Origin: an uncultured Duncaniella sp.
GTDB lineage: Bacteria; Bacteroidota; Bacteroidia; Bacteroidales; Muribaculaceae
Length of the DNA stretch: 12,615 bases
Assembly: GCA_958352885.1 (NCBI GenBank)
Contig: CATWQI010000020.1
Span: 1 to 12,615, forward strand
Direction: 5' to 3'
The notes beneath the pieces are model-generated. The model was not told the origin of the DNA, did no database searches, and saw only the letters and a list, made by a program, of their open reading frames with translations. Shown here piece by piece: positions 8,406 through 12,615 of this stretch. Made by a program: the position numbers and the translations under genes. Numbering within the stretch: position 1 is the first letter of the stretch; each line of letters begins with the position of its first letter.

Positions 8406-8693
8406 ATGGCGGACAATTCTAATTTTCAATCAAATCAGGCAACCAGCGTGTTGCCAACATCTTCCCTGAAAGAAATCCTCACCATCGAGGAAGCTGCTGA
8501 ATTTCTCAGTGTGTCGAAAAGCTATCTCTATAAACAGACGAGCGCACAGGCAATCCCTCATTACAAGCCTACCGGCAAACGGTGTTACTTCAAGCGAAGC
8601 GAACTTGAGGCATGGATTCTTGCCGGAAGAATATCTACAAAGTCTGAAATCGCGCAACGGGCGAATGCCTATTGCCTCAAAACCAGAAAGTGA
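8406..8693 (+). CDS. AlpA/excisionase-like helix-turn-helix protein (HTH_17 type)
   Basis: A 95-residue protein with a MerR-like winged helix of the HTH_17/excisionase class at about 25-71: LTIEEAAEFLSVSKSYLYKQ, then a wing with PHYKPTGKRCYFKRSELEAWI. Proteins of this class in Bacteroidales elements act as excisionases or as activators of the element's genes. Residues 1-22 are Ser/Gln/Asn-rich and probably flexible; residues 75-95 form a charged tail. Its stop TGA and the next gene's ATG share one base (TGATG at 8691-8695), showing translational coupling with the DUF3987 gene. It is the first gene of the rightward module. Whether it serves the recombinase at 12147 is inference. Confidence 0.88.
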   Translation: MADNSNFQSNQATSVLPTSSLKEILTIEEAAEFLSVSKSYLYKQTSAQAIPHYKPTGKRCYFKRSELEAWILAGRISTKSEIAQRANAYCLKTRK

Positions 8694-9934
8694 TGTGCGC
8701 TGAGGTTATCTCTTTCAATGCGGAACTGTCACCACCTACCTACGGACTCCCGTCAACGATGCAGAGGATGATTCGAGAGGTGTCGGATAAACGTCAGGCG
8801 GCCATTGACTTTGCTCTTGGTCCGGCACTTGGAGCTGCAAGCATAGCCATAGGAAGCCGGATTATTCTCAATGCCTACGGTTATAGCAATCGGCTCAATC
8901 TGTGGGTAATGATGATTGGTCGGAGCACAGCCAATAAGACCGCACCAATGAAAGACATCTATGCACCGTTGTACAAAATCAACAATCGACTGTTTGATGA
9001 ATACAGTGCGAAGGTGGAAGCCGTAAAAGCCGAGAGAGCAGCCGGCAACGATAAACCTTTTCCCAAGACAAGCCAGATTATGATTGAGGATTCCACACCC
9101 GAAGCTCGCAATCAGGCACTTGAAGATAATCCGCACGGTCTTCTCAACAGCCGCGAAGAACTGACGGCAACAATTGGCGACATCGGACGGTATGGGAGCA
9201 GCGGTGAATTGAGTGCATTGCTATCACTGCGAGACTGCACACCATTCACGACCAACCGCAAAGGCGAAGGGCTGAAAGTTATAAAGGCTCCGTTTTACTC
9301 ATGGGTGAGCGGTATTCAACCTGGAATGTTGAAACCGACATTTGACAATCCGAAATTTCTGTCGATGGGATTCCTCAACCGTTTCCTGGCACTCTATCCC
9401 ACAGAGATGCCAAAACGCACGGCGCGGAAATCGCCTGAGGCGGTGTCCATTGACCTTGTTATAGCTGAGGCGTGGGACAAGCTTATCAGCGACACTTATA
9501 ATAATGTGGCAACATCGGTGATAACCGCTTCCGGGTCGGCAATAGATGTATATTGCCGTTTCGTTGAAAACTCTATCCGGGCAGATGAAGCATCAGCGAC
9601 AGATTACGAGGCGTCCATTTGGGGTAAGTTGAGAATCTATGTCCTTCAACTCGCGGGAATAGCGTGCGTTATGAACGCCGTCGAGCAAGGAAATCAACCG
9701 GCTGTAGTCACTGCGGAACAGATGAGTTGGGCGGTGGATATGGCATACTATTCACAGGCATCTCAACTCCGTATGCTGACCGATATAATTGGTTCGACTA
9801 AAACAACTCCGCAACTCACCAACAAAGAACTGTTGCTTTTATTGGAAAGTAGATTTCCGCATCTAATTAAATCTAAGCTGGCAGAAGCGATTGGCGTAGA
9901 TCCTCGACAAGTCAGACGATGGCTAAATGAATAG
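8693..9934 (+). CDS. DUF3987-family P-loop-like protein of mobile-element replication modules
   Basis: A 413-residue protein of the DUF3987 family, found beside or fused to VirE-N/BT4734 primases in Bacteroidetes elements and thought to be a helicase-like ATPase partner. Visible blocks: PPTYGLPSTMQRMIREVS (14-31), a typical family opening; a hydrophobic strand LWVMMIG leading into a P-loop-like G76-RSTA-N81-K82-T83; a Walker-B-like strand GLLNSREEL (149-157); GLKVIKAPFYSWVSGIQPG (193-211); and MGFLNRFLALYP (225-236). Residues about 375-413 look like a small HTH ending VDPRQVRRWLNE. The P-loop has Asn where the canonical GxxxxGK[ST] has its second Gly, so ATPase activity is uncertain. I start at ATG 8693, which overlaps the upstream stop, rather than at the TTG 21 bases earlier. 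The gene is intact. Confidence 0.85.
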   Translation: MCAEVISFNAELSPPTYGLPSTMQRMIREVSDKRQAAIDFALGPALGAASIAIGSRIILNAYGYSNRLNLWVMMIGRSTANKTAPMKDIYAPLYKINNRLFDEYSAKVEAVKAERAAGNDKPFPKTSQIMIEDSTPEARNQALEDNPHGLLNSREELTATIGDIGRYGSSGELSALLSLRDCTPFTTNRKGEGLKVIKAPFYSWVSGIQPGMLKPTFDNPKFLSMGFLNRFLALYPTEMPKRTARKSPEAVSIDLVIAEAWDKLISDTYNNVATSVITASGSAIDVYCRFVENSIRADEASATDYEASIWGKLRIYVLQLAGIACVMNAVEQGNQPAVVTAEQMSWAVDMAYYSQASQLRMLTDIIGSTKTTPQLTNKELLLLLESRFPHLIKSKLAEAIGVDPRQVRRWLNE

Positions 9935-9937
9935 AAT

Positions 9938-9993
9938 GCCCTACGTCCTATGTCCTGTTCAAGAACCTTTCGGCAGGACGTAGGACATAGGGC
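9938..9993. repeat. 20-bp-arm inverted repeat built from heptads, between the DUF3987 and primase genes
   Basis: The left arm at 9938-9957 contains CCTACGT-CCTATGT-CCTG; the right arm at 9974-9993 contains CAGG-ACGTAGG-ACATAGG. As a hairpin 18 of 20 positions pair, plus one wobble and one mismatch, with a 16-nt loop. Each arm is itself a tandem 7-bp repeat (CCTAyGT). No T-run follows, so it is not an ordinary terminator. It fills most of the 84-bp gap before the primase ATG and could be a replication-initiation site or a translation-control hairpin. Confidence 0.85.
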
Positions 9994-10018
9994 AGAACAT
10001 GACAATTTTAATTCACCC

Positions 10019-10933
10019 ATGAATATTCTTGAAACTCCTATAACTGCATTTGATCGTGTCGCATCGACTAATGGTCGTGTCTCATCTCTTGCCAAATTCC
10101 TTAATGATGCGTCATCGCATCAACTCATCCAACAAATCCGAATGACGGAGGACAGGGCTGAGCGCACCCGACTAAAATCCTGTCTGCCATGCGCTACCAT
10201 TTCGACAATCTGTCCCGATGGACGGAAGGCTGATGATGCCTTCGAACATACCGGGCTTATTTGCATAGACATTGATTGGCAAGACAATCCCGGATTTGGA
10301 AGCGGTGCCGAATTGAAAGCTGAGGTTTGCAAAGTTGCGGAAGTGGCATATTGCGCCATTTCGGCGAGCGGTAACGGCTGCTTCGCCATCTTTCTGTTGA
10401 CGCATCCCGAAAACCATCTCGGACATTTTCTCGCCTTGCAACGACTGTTCATATCACGTTTAGGTATTGTCATAGACGGACAATGCAAGGATGTGAAACG
10501 GCTTCGCTTTGCGACTCTCGATTCGGAACCGTATATCAATGACAATGCCGAGCCTTTCCGCATAATTGATGCGATAACTATTCCCAAACATAATCTGACA
10601 AAAACGACAGCGATAATGGAACAGCGCACGTGGAATGGAAGCCCGGAAGAAACACTTGATAAAGTAGCGCGACTAACCGAAGAAGTTGTGAGACGGGGAA
10701 TAGACCTCACAGACGGATATAGCAATTGGATTGAAATTGGCATGGCATTAGCGAATCTTGGTGAAGCAGGACGCGAGTTTTTCCATGCAGTCAGCTCTGT
10801 GTATCCGGGATATGACCGTGCAAAAACCGATATGAAGTTCACAAACCTACTCAGAACGACCCGAAAGGTAACAATCGCAACATTTTTCCATCAATGCGAG
10901 GCGCACGGCGTCACTCTTGATAGAAACGATTGA
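10019..10933 (+). CDS. BT4734/VirE-N-type primase-like protein with PriCT-2-like C-terminus
   Basis: A 304-residue protein with an archaeo-eukaryotic-primase-like domain of the BT4734/VirE_N family, followed by a primase C-terminal region. Metal-binding acidic motif: ICIDIDW with D84 and D86. Next comes the small-residue motif ISASGNGC (114-121), typical of the nucleotide-binding turn, and then D158-VKRLRFATLDSEPYI with R161 and R163, the third conserved block. Residues about 215-298 (VVRRGIDLTDGYSNWIEIGM, ALANLGEAGREFF, FFHQCEAHG) match the PriCT-2 pattern. Likely role: primer synthesis for autonomous replication of the element. I start at ATG 10019. The frame is open back to an ATG at 9950, but that start lies within the inverted repeat and adds 23 residues with no family similarity. 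No Shine-Dalgarno is visible, as is usual in Bacteroidetes. Last gene of the HTH-DUF3987-primase group. Confidence 0.87.
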   Translation: MNILETPITAFDRVASTNGRVSSLAKFLNDASSHQLIQQIRMTEDRAERTRLKSCLPCATISTICPDGRKADDAFEHTGLICIDIDWQDNPGFGSGAELKAEVCKVAEVAYCAISASGNGCFAIFLLTHPENHLGHFLALQRLFISRLGIVIDGQCKDVKRLRFATLDSEPYINDNAEPFRIIDAITIPKHNLTKTTAIMEQRTWNGSPEETLDKVARLTEEVVRRGIDLTDGYSNWIEIGMALANLGEAGREFFHAVSSVYPGYDRAKTDMKFTNLLRTTRKVTIATFFHQCEAHGVTLDRND

Positions 10934-10986
10934 CAGAAACCAATGCGCTTGCGCGAAATGAGCCTGTTGCCGCATTACTCGGTATC

Positions 10987-11043
10987 GGGGTAGCCTAATA
11001 CCCCCTTCCTCCGAAATCGGCGCGAAGAGTTGCCGAATCGGCG
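10987..11043. repeat. Hairpin followed by two CCGA(A/AA)TCGG palindromic repeats
   Basis: GGGGTA at 10987-10992 pairs perfectly with TACCCC at 10999-11004 (loop GCCTAA). Just after come CCGAAATCGGCG at 11011-11022 and CCGAATCGGCG at 11033-11043: direct repeats 22 bp apart, each itself a small palindrome. There is no T-run after the hairpin. Could be a weak terminator for the primase gene or an iteron-like binding site. Confidence 0.5.
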
Positions 11044-11152
11044 AGGTCTGAGCAAGCTCCCCGAATGTAGATTTTCAGCCAATGAGAAGCCGTGTATTCG
11101 TCCAAAAGACTCTCAAATGGTATTGCTTTCAAATAATGTTGCTTTGGCGTAG

Positions 11153-11262
11153 GCTTGCCGTATAAAACCCAGCATGGGAAGCCTACTTCCCCCTGCGGGC
11201 ATTTGCGACAACTTTCGTTGCTATATCCAAGACTGCTGTGAGCATGGTTTTATACGGCAAAG
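11153..11262. repeat. 13-bp perfect inverted repeat enclosing a hairpin-rich core (structured RNA or origin candidate)
   Basis: GCCGTATAAAACC at 11157-11169 is exactly complementary to GGTTTTATACGGC at 11246-11258. The stem can continue outward through GCTT/AAAGC with one bulge. Inside the 76-nt interval, GGGAAG (11176-11181) pairs with CTTCCC (11186-11191) over a CCTA loop. A small CCC/GGG stem and a CAAC/GTTG stem follow. No target-site duplication flanks the arms, so an inserted transposon-like repeat is less likely than a folded RNA or a protein-bound origin. Confidence 0.6.
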
Positions 11263-11309
11263 CGACGGCTATATTTGCTGGGTTTATTCAAAATTAGGTT
11301 AGCCAATAC

Positions 11310-11417
11310 ATGGCTCTCTTATCCGGCTATGGCATTCGGCAGTCTAATTTGGCAATGACCGGGCTTGGCAACATACCAAAAGCCCGGAATCGCTATTCGG
11401 TTATAAAGGCTATATGA
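11310..11417 (+). CDS. Possible small protein, 35 aa (unrecognised)
   Basis: A 35-codon frame beginning MALLSGYGIR with a basic middle (KARNRY). It has no recognised domain. It is worth listing because its stop overlaps the start of the next small frame as ATGA (11414-11417), the arrangement seen with translationally coupled genes. A CCGGGCTT/AAGCCCGG hairpin (11359-11366 / 11380-11387) lies inside it, so the sequence may instead be selected as RNA. Confidence 0.25.
   Translation: MALLSGYGIRQSNLAMTGLGNIPKARNRYSVIKAI
11359..11387. repeat. 8-bp GC-rich hairpin
   Basis: CCGGGCTT at 11359-11366 pairs perfectly with AAGCCCGG at 11380-11387, and GG/CC inside can extend the stem past a two-base bulge. 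No T-run follows on either strand. Confidence 0.5.
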
Positions 11418-11539
11418 TGTTTGGCTATCTGATGCGAAACTCAGAAAAGATAAACCAAGTTCCGTTATCCGAAAAGACCGATTATAATTGGGGGATTTTA
11501 ATTAACTCATCGGAATTGGCAGACAACACCGGATTTTAG
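11414..11539 (+). CDS. Possible small protein, 41 aa (unrecognised)
   Basis: A 41-codon frame beginning MMFGYLMRNSEK and ending SSELADNTGF, with a balanced hydrophilic composition that looks more protein-like than random AT-rich DNA. It starts within the stop of the 35-codon frame (ATGA overlap). There is no signal peptide or transmembrane segment. Function is unknown, and it may be chance. Confidence 0.3.
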   Translation: MMFGYLMRNSEKINQVPLSEKTDYNWGILINSSELADNTGF

Positions 11540-11550
11540 ACGACGAGCTT

Positions 11551-11570
11551 CTACTATGTTGGGATAGTAG
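11551..11570. repeat. Perfect 7-bp hairpin
   Basis: CTACTAT and ATAGTAG are exact reverse complements separated by GTTGGG. AATAACG follows on the plus strand, not a T-run. It comes shortly after the stop of the 41-codon frame and could end a transcript weakly or form part of a larger RNA fold. Confidence 0.45.
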
Positions 11571-11628
11571 AATAACGACATCAATATTTGTTGTGTGCAA
11601 TCAAACTATGTGGTTGCCGCATCAAATT

Positions 11629-11722
11629 CATATCTGATATGAAACTACACAATCTTCTTAACGAGCTTTCGAGTGGTGCATGGTTCGGCATCGGGCTAAG
11701 AATGTTGCCATATCCCGATATG
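11629..11722. repeat. Two CATATC-n-GATATG palindromes 80 bp apart
   Basis: CATATC-T-GATATG at 11629-11641 and CATATC-CC-GATATG at 11709-11722 have identical 6-bp arms, and both are followed by AAA. Two near-identical palindromes within 100 bp in a region without conventional genes suggest a dimeric DNA-binding protein site, perhaps for the recombinase or an excisionase. Confidence 0.5.
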
Positions 11723-11743
11723 AAAAGTTATTCCGGTCGATAA
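11639..11743 (+). CDS. Possible small protein, 34 aa (unrecognised)
   Basis: A 34-codon frame beginning MKLHNLLNELSSGAWF and ending DMKSYSGR, with an amphipathic start. The start codon lies in the first CATATC palindrome and the second palindrome encodes PYPDM. It overlaps a minus-strand 38-codon frame (11696-11812). At most one of the two overlapping frames is likely to be real. Confidence 0.25.
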   Translation: MKLHNLLNELSSGAWFGIGLRMLPYPDMKSYSGR

Positions 11744-11812
11744 AATATCAAGCGTAAAAGGTTTCGTCGTTTCTTTCTTTTTGTAGCTGACTATTGCAGT
11801 ACACTTTCGCAT
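11696..11812 (-). CDS. Possible small protein, 38 aa (unrecognised)
   Basis: A 38-codon minus-strand frame beginning MRKCTAIVSYKKKETTKPF, rich in Lys and Thr near its start. The frame stays open upstream of the ATG through at least the inverted repeat at 11846-11879, so a longer non-ATG start cannot be excluded. No domain is recognised. It overlaps the plus-strand 34-codon frame. Confidence 0.22.
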   Translation of the reverse strand: MRKCTAIVSYKKKETTKPFTLDILSTGITFHIGIWQHS

Positions 11813-11845
11813 TGAGTACTCTTTTAGTACACCTTGGAAATAAGA

Positions 11846-11879
11846 AACCCTTTGGTAATCAGTTGGTTATCAAAGGGTT
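11846..11879. terminator. 12/13-bp inverted repeat: terminator-like, or part of an attachment site
   Basis: AACCCTTTGGTAA at 11846-11858 and TTATCAAAGGGTT at 11867-11879 pair at 12 of 13 positions, the exception being a wobble, with an 8-nt loop. On the minus strand the stem is followed by the T-rich stretch TCTTATTT, fitting a rho-independent terminator for leftward transcripts. On the plus strand no T-run follows. Just to its right is TGGTGCCCAGAACAG, which resembles the reverse complement of a tRNA 3' end including CCA, but no complete tRNA can be built. Confidence 0.45.
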
Positions 11880-12012
11880 GTGGTGCCCAGAACAGAACTA
11901 CTAAAACTACATTCCATTACTTTATAATACTTTTACATATTACTTTATATTAGCAGTTTATGTAGACATTGCGGATTTTTGAGATTCTTTAAATTGCTTA
12001 AAATATCGGAAT

Positions 12013-12034
12013 TTTGCCTGTAAATTTGCCTGTA
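12013..12034 (+). repeat. Tandem 10-bp direct repeat over the integrase -33 box
   Basis: TTTGCCTGTA occurs at 12013-12022 and again at 12025-12034, a 12-bp period, so both copies face nearly the same side of the helix. The second copy contains the TTTG of the predicted -33 element. This places the repeats where a regulator of integrase expression would bind. Confidence 0.55.
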
Positions 12035-12056
12035 GAATTTAAAATAACTACCTTTG
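12025..12056 (+). promoter_or_regulatory. Bacteroides-type promoter of the integrase gene
   Basis: TTTG at 12025-12028 and TACCTTTG at 12049-12056 match the Bacteroides consensus TTTG / TAnnTTTG exactly, with a 20-bp spacer. Transcription should begin near 12060-12064, about 85 nt before the ATG at 12147. The 9-bp repeat CTCGAACCT occurs twice in the leader (12070-12078 and 12113-12121). Confidence 0.7.
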
Positions 12057-12146
12057 TTTTCGATTTCGGCTCGAACCTCAGAAGTGCATAACTACTGATA
12101 ATCGACAACAAACTCGAACCTATGTCAAACATATAAATACTCTCCA

Positions 12147-12615
12147 ATGGCGACATTCAGATTTGAACTCAATGGACGACCAACAAAGAATAAGACATAC
12201 GTGGTGTATCTTCGTGTGACGGTCGGCGGCAAAAGAAAACTTATCAAGACGATGGTCGAGATTGCCCGACCATCCGATTTTAATGCAAAATGCAAAGGTG
12301 AGAATTGGATACGTGGCGGTGTCCGCGACGCAAAGGTGCTCAATGCACAGCTGGCTGATATTCTCGCCAAGGCGAAGGAAACGTATAAGGAACTCGACAA
12401 GGAGGGCGAGGTCACGACCGTCGCGCTTGCCAAGGAGATGAACACAGAGGTTGTTTCTCCTTCATTCATGGCTTTTGCGCGCGAGCGGGCTCAGATGATA
12501 TACGATAATGGAGGCTGGCGCAACTGGCGTAAGTATTGCGGTCTAATAAATAAGCTGGATGCATTCCGAAAGAAACGGCGTATGGCTGACATTACTGTTG
12601 CCGACATGACGGTTG
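12147..12615 (+). CDS. Tyrosine recombinase/integrase (partial, C-terminus beyond the right edge)
   Basis: Site-specific recombinase of the Bacteroidetes phage-integrase type; 156 residues are visible and the frame is open at the right edge. Residues 1-90 form the Arm-DNA-binding N-terminal domain: MATFRFELNGRPTKNK, then YVVYLRVTVGGKRK, a beta-rich start typical of these enzymes, followed by a lysine-rich helix (KVLNAQLADILAKAKETYKE, 63-82). Residues about 105-156 are the SAM-like core-binding domain: PSFMAFARERAQMI, then NWRKYCGLINKLDAFRK. The catalytic R-H-R-Y residues lie outside the window, so activity cannot be judged. It probably moves the element that carries the primase module, but it could instead belong to a neighbouring element that begins here. 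Confidence 0.88.
   Translation, partial: MATFRFELNGRPTKNKTYVVYLRVTVGGKRKLIKTMVEIARPSDFNAKCKGENWIRGGVRDAKVLNAQLADILAKAKETYKELDKEGEVTTVALAKEMNTEVVSPSFMAFARERAQMIYDNGGWRNWRKYCGLINKLDAFRKKRRMADITVADMTV

Larger units (their letters stand above)
10934..12146. other. 1.2-kb structured region with no conventional gene
   Basis: No open frame longer than about 84 codons, and none with a recognisable domain. From left to right it holds a GGGGTA/TACCCC hairpin, two CCGA-TCGG repeats, a 13-bp inverted repeat enclosing hairpins, a CCGGGCTT hairpin, a CTACTAT/ATAGTAG hairpin, two CATATC/GATATG palindromes, three AGTACWC copies, a long inverted repeat, and finally the integrase promoter with 10-bp direct repeats. 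Four small open frames also occur (listed separately). Candidates are a structured RNA, a transfer or replication origin, attachment-site DNA, or a mixture. It directly follows the primase and directly precedes the recombinase. Confidence 0.6.

Noticed and set aside
10120..10842. 240-codon minus-strand frame opposite the primase gene
   Set aside because: Antisense shadow of a gene with clear primase motifs; Ser/Arg-rich translation without domains.
10930..10998. 22-codon TTG frame overlapping the primase stop (TTGA)
   Set aside because: Very short, a rare start codon, and it ends in the GGGGTA hairpin; could be the remnant of a lost downstream gene but cannot be supported.
10995..11249. 84-codon open minus-strand frame (contains CRKCPQGEVGFPCW)
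   Set aside because: The Cys pattern and composition are suggestive, but it has no ATG or GTG start in a sensible place and overlaps the 13-bp inverted repeat; more likely a by-product of the structured DNA. A 20-codon ATG frame (11245-11183, minus) in the same place was left out for the same reason.
11157..11258. 102-bp MITE with 13-bp terminal repeats
   Set aside because: No target-site duplication at the ends and the stem pairing continues beyond the arms, which favours a folded structure.
11880..12121. tRNA gene
   Set aside because: Only fragments resembling the complement of an acceptor end (TGGTGCCC) and T-arm (CTCGAACC) occur, over 170 bp apart; no cloverleaf can be drawn.
12125..12469. 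114-codon minus-strand frame opposite the integrase
   Set aside because: Antisense to a clear Arm-DNA-binding integrase N-terminus; low-complexity Ser/Leu translation.
1..12615. CRISPR array or rRNA genes
   Set aside because: No regularly spaced repeats of 20-40 bp and no conserved rRNA blocks were seen.

Overview
The window looks like an accessory region of a Bacteroidales chromosome or integrative element (Bacteroides, Parabacteroides or Muribaculaceae type). The grounds are the protein families (RhuM, BT4734/VirE-N-type primase, DUF3987, a Bacteroidetes-style tyrosine recombinase with an Arm-binding N-terminus), start codons without clear Shine-Dalgarno sequences, and promoter-like sites of the Bacteroides form TTTG-N19/20-TAnnTTTG. 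The genus cannot be fixed from the sequence alone.

Left block (about 1-8027, all minus strand): one compact defence operon transcribed leftwards. Its order is XRE-type regulator, hsdR, hsdM, rhuM, a RelA/SpoT-type nucleotide synthetase gene, and hsdS, which runs off the left edge. The regulator and hsdR overlap by ATGA, hsdR-hsdM are 9 bp apart, hsdM-rhuM 4 bp, rhuM-synthetase 47 bp, and synthetase-hsdS 6-33 bp. The restriction, methylation and specificity subunits make a type I restriction-modification complex. RhuM and the RelA/SpoT-like protein are guests inserted between hsdM and hsdS. The RelA/SpoT-like gene is visibly more AT-rich than its neighbours and keeps the synthetase motifs, so it is the best candidate here for an unrecognised defence effector.

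Middle (8028-8405): a divergent regulatory region. It carries a good promoter for the defence operon, a weaker one for the rightward genes, and a perfect 13-bp inverted repeat between them.

Right block (8406-10933, plus strand): an AlpA/excisionase-like HTH protein, a DUF3987 protein with a degenerate P-loop, and a BT4734-type archaeo-eukaryotic-like primase with a PriCT-2-like tail. A 20-bp-arm inverted repeat built of heptads lies between the last two. This is a replication or excision module of a mobile element.

Far right (10934-12146): about 1.2 kb without a conventional gene but rich in hairpins, a 13-bp inverted repeat enclosing a structured core, paired palindromes and several small open frames, two of them overlapping by ATGA. 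A tyrosine recombinase gene then starts at 12147 behind a well-matched promoter and runs off the right edge. Overall: an integrase / excisionase-like / primase mobile element carrying (or lying beside) a type I restriction island with two extra genes.
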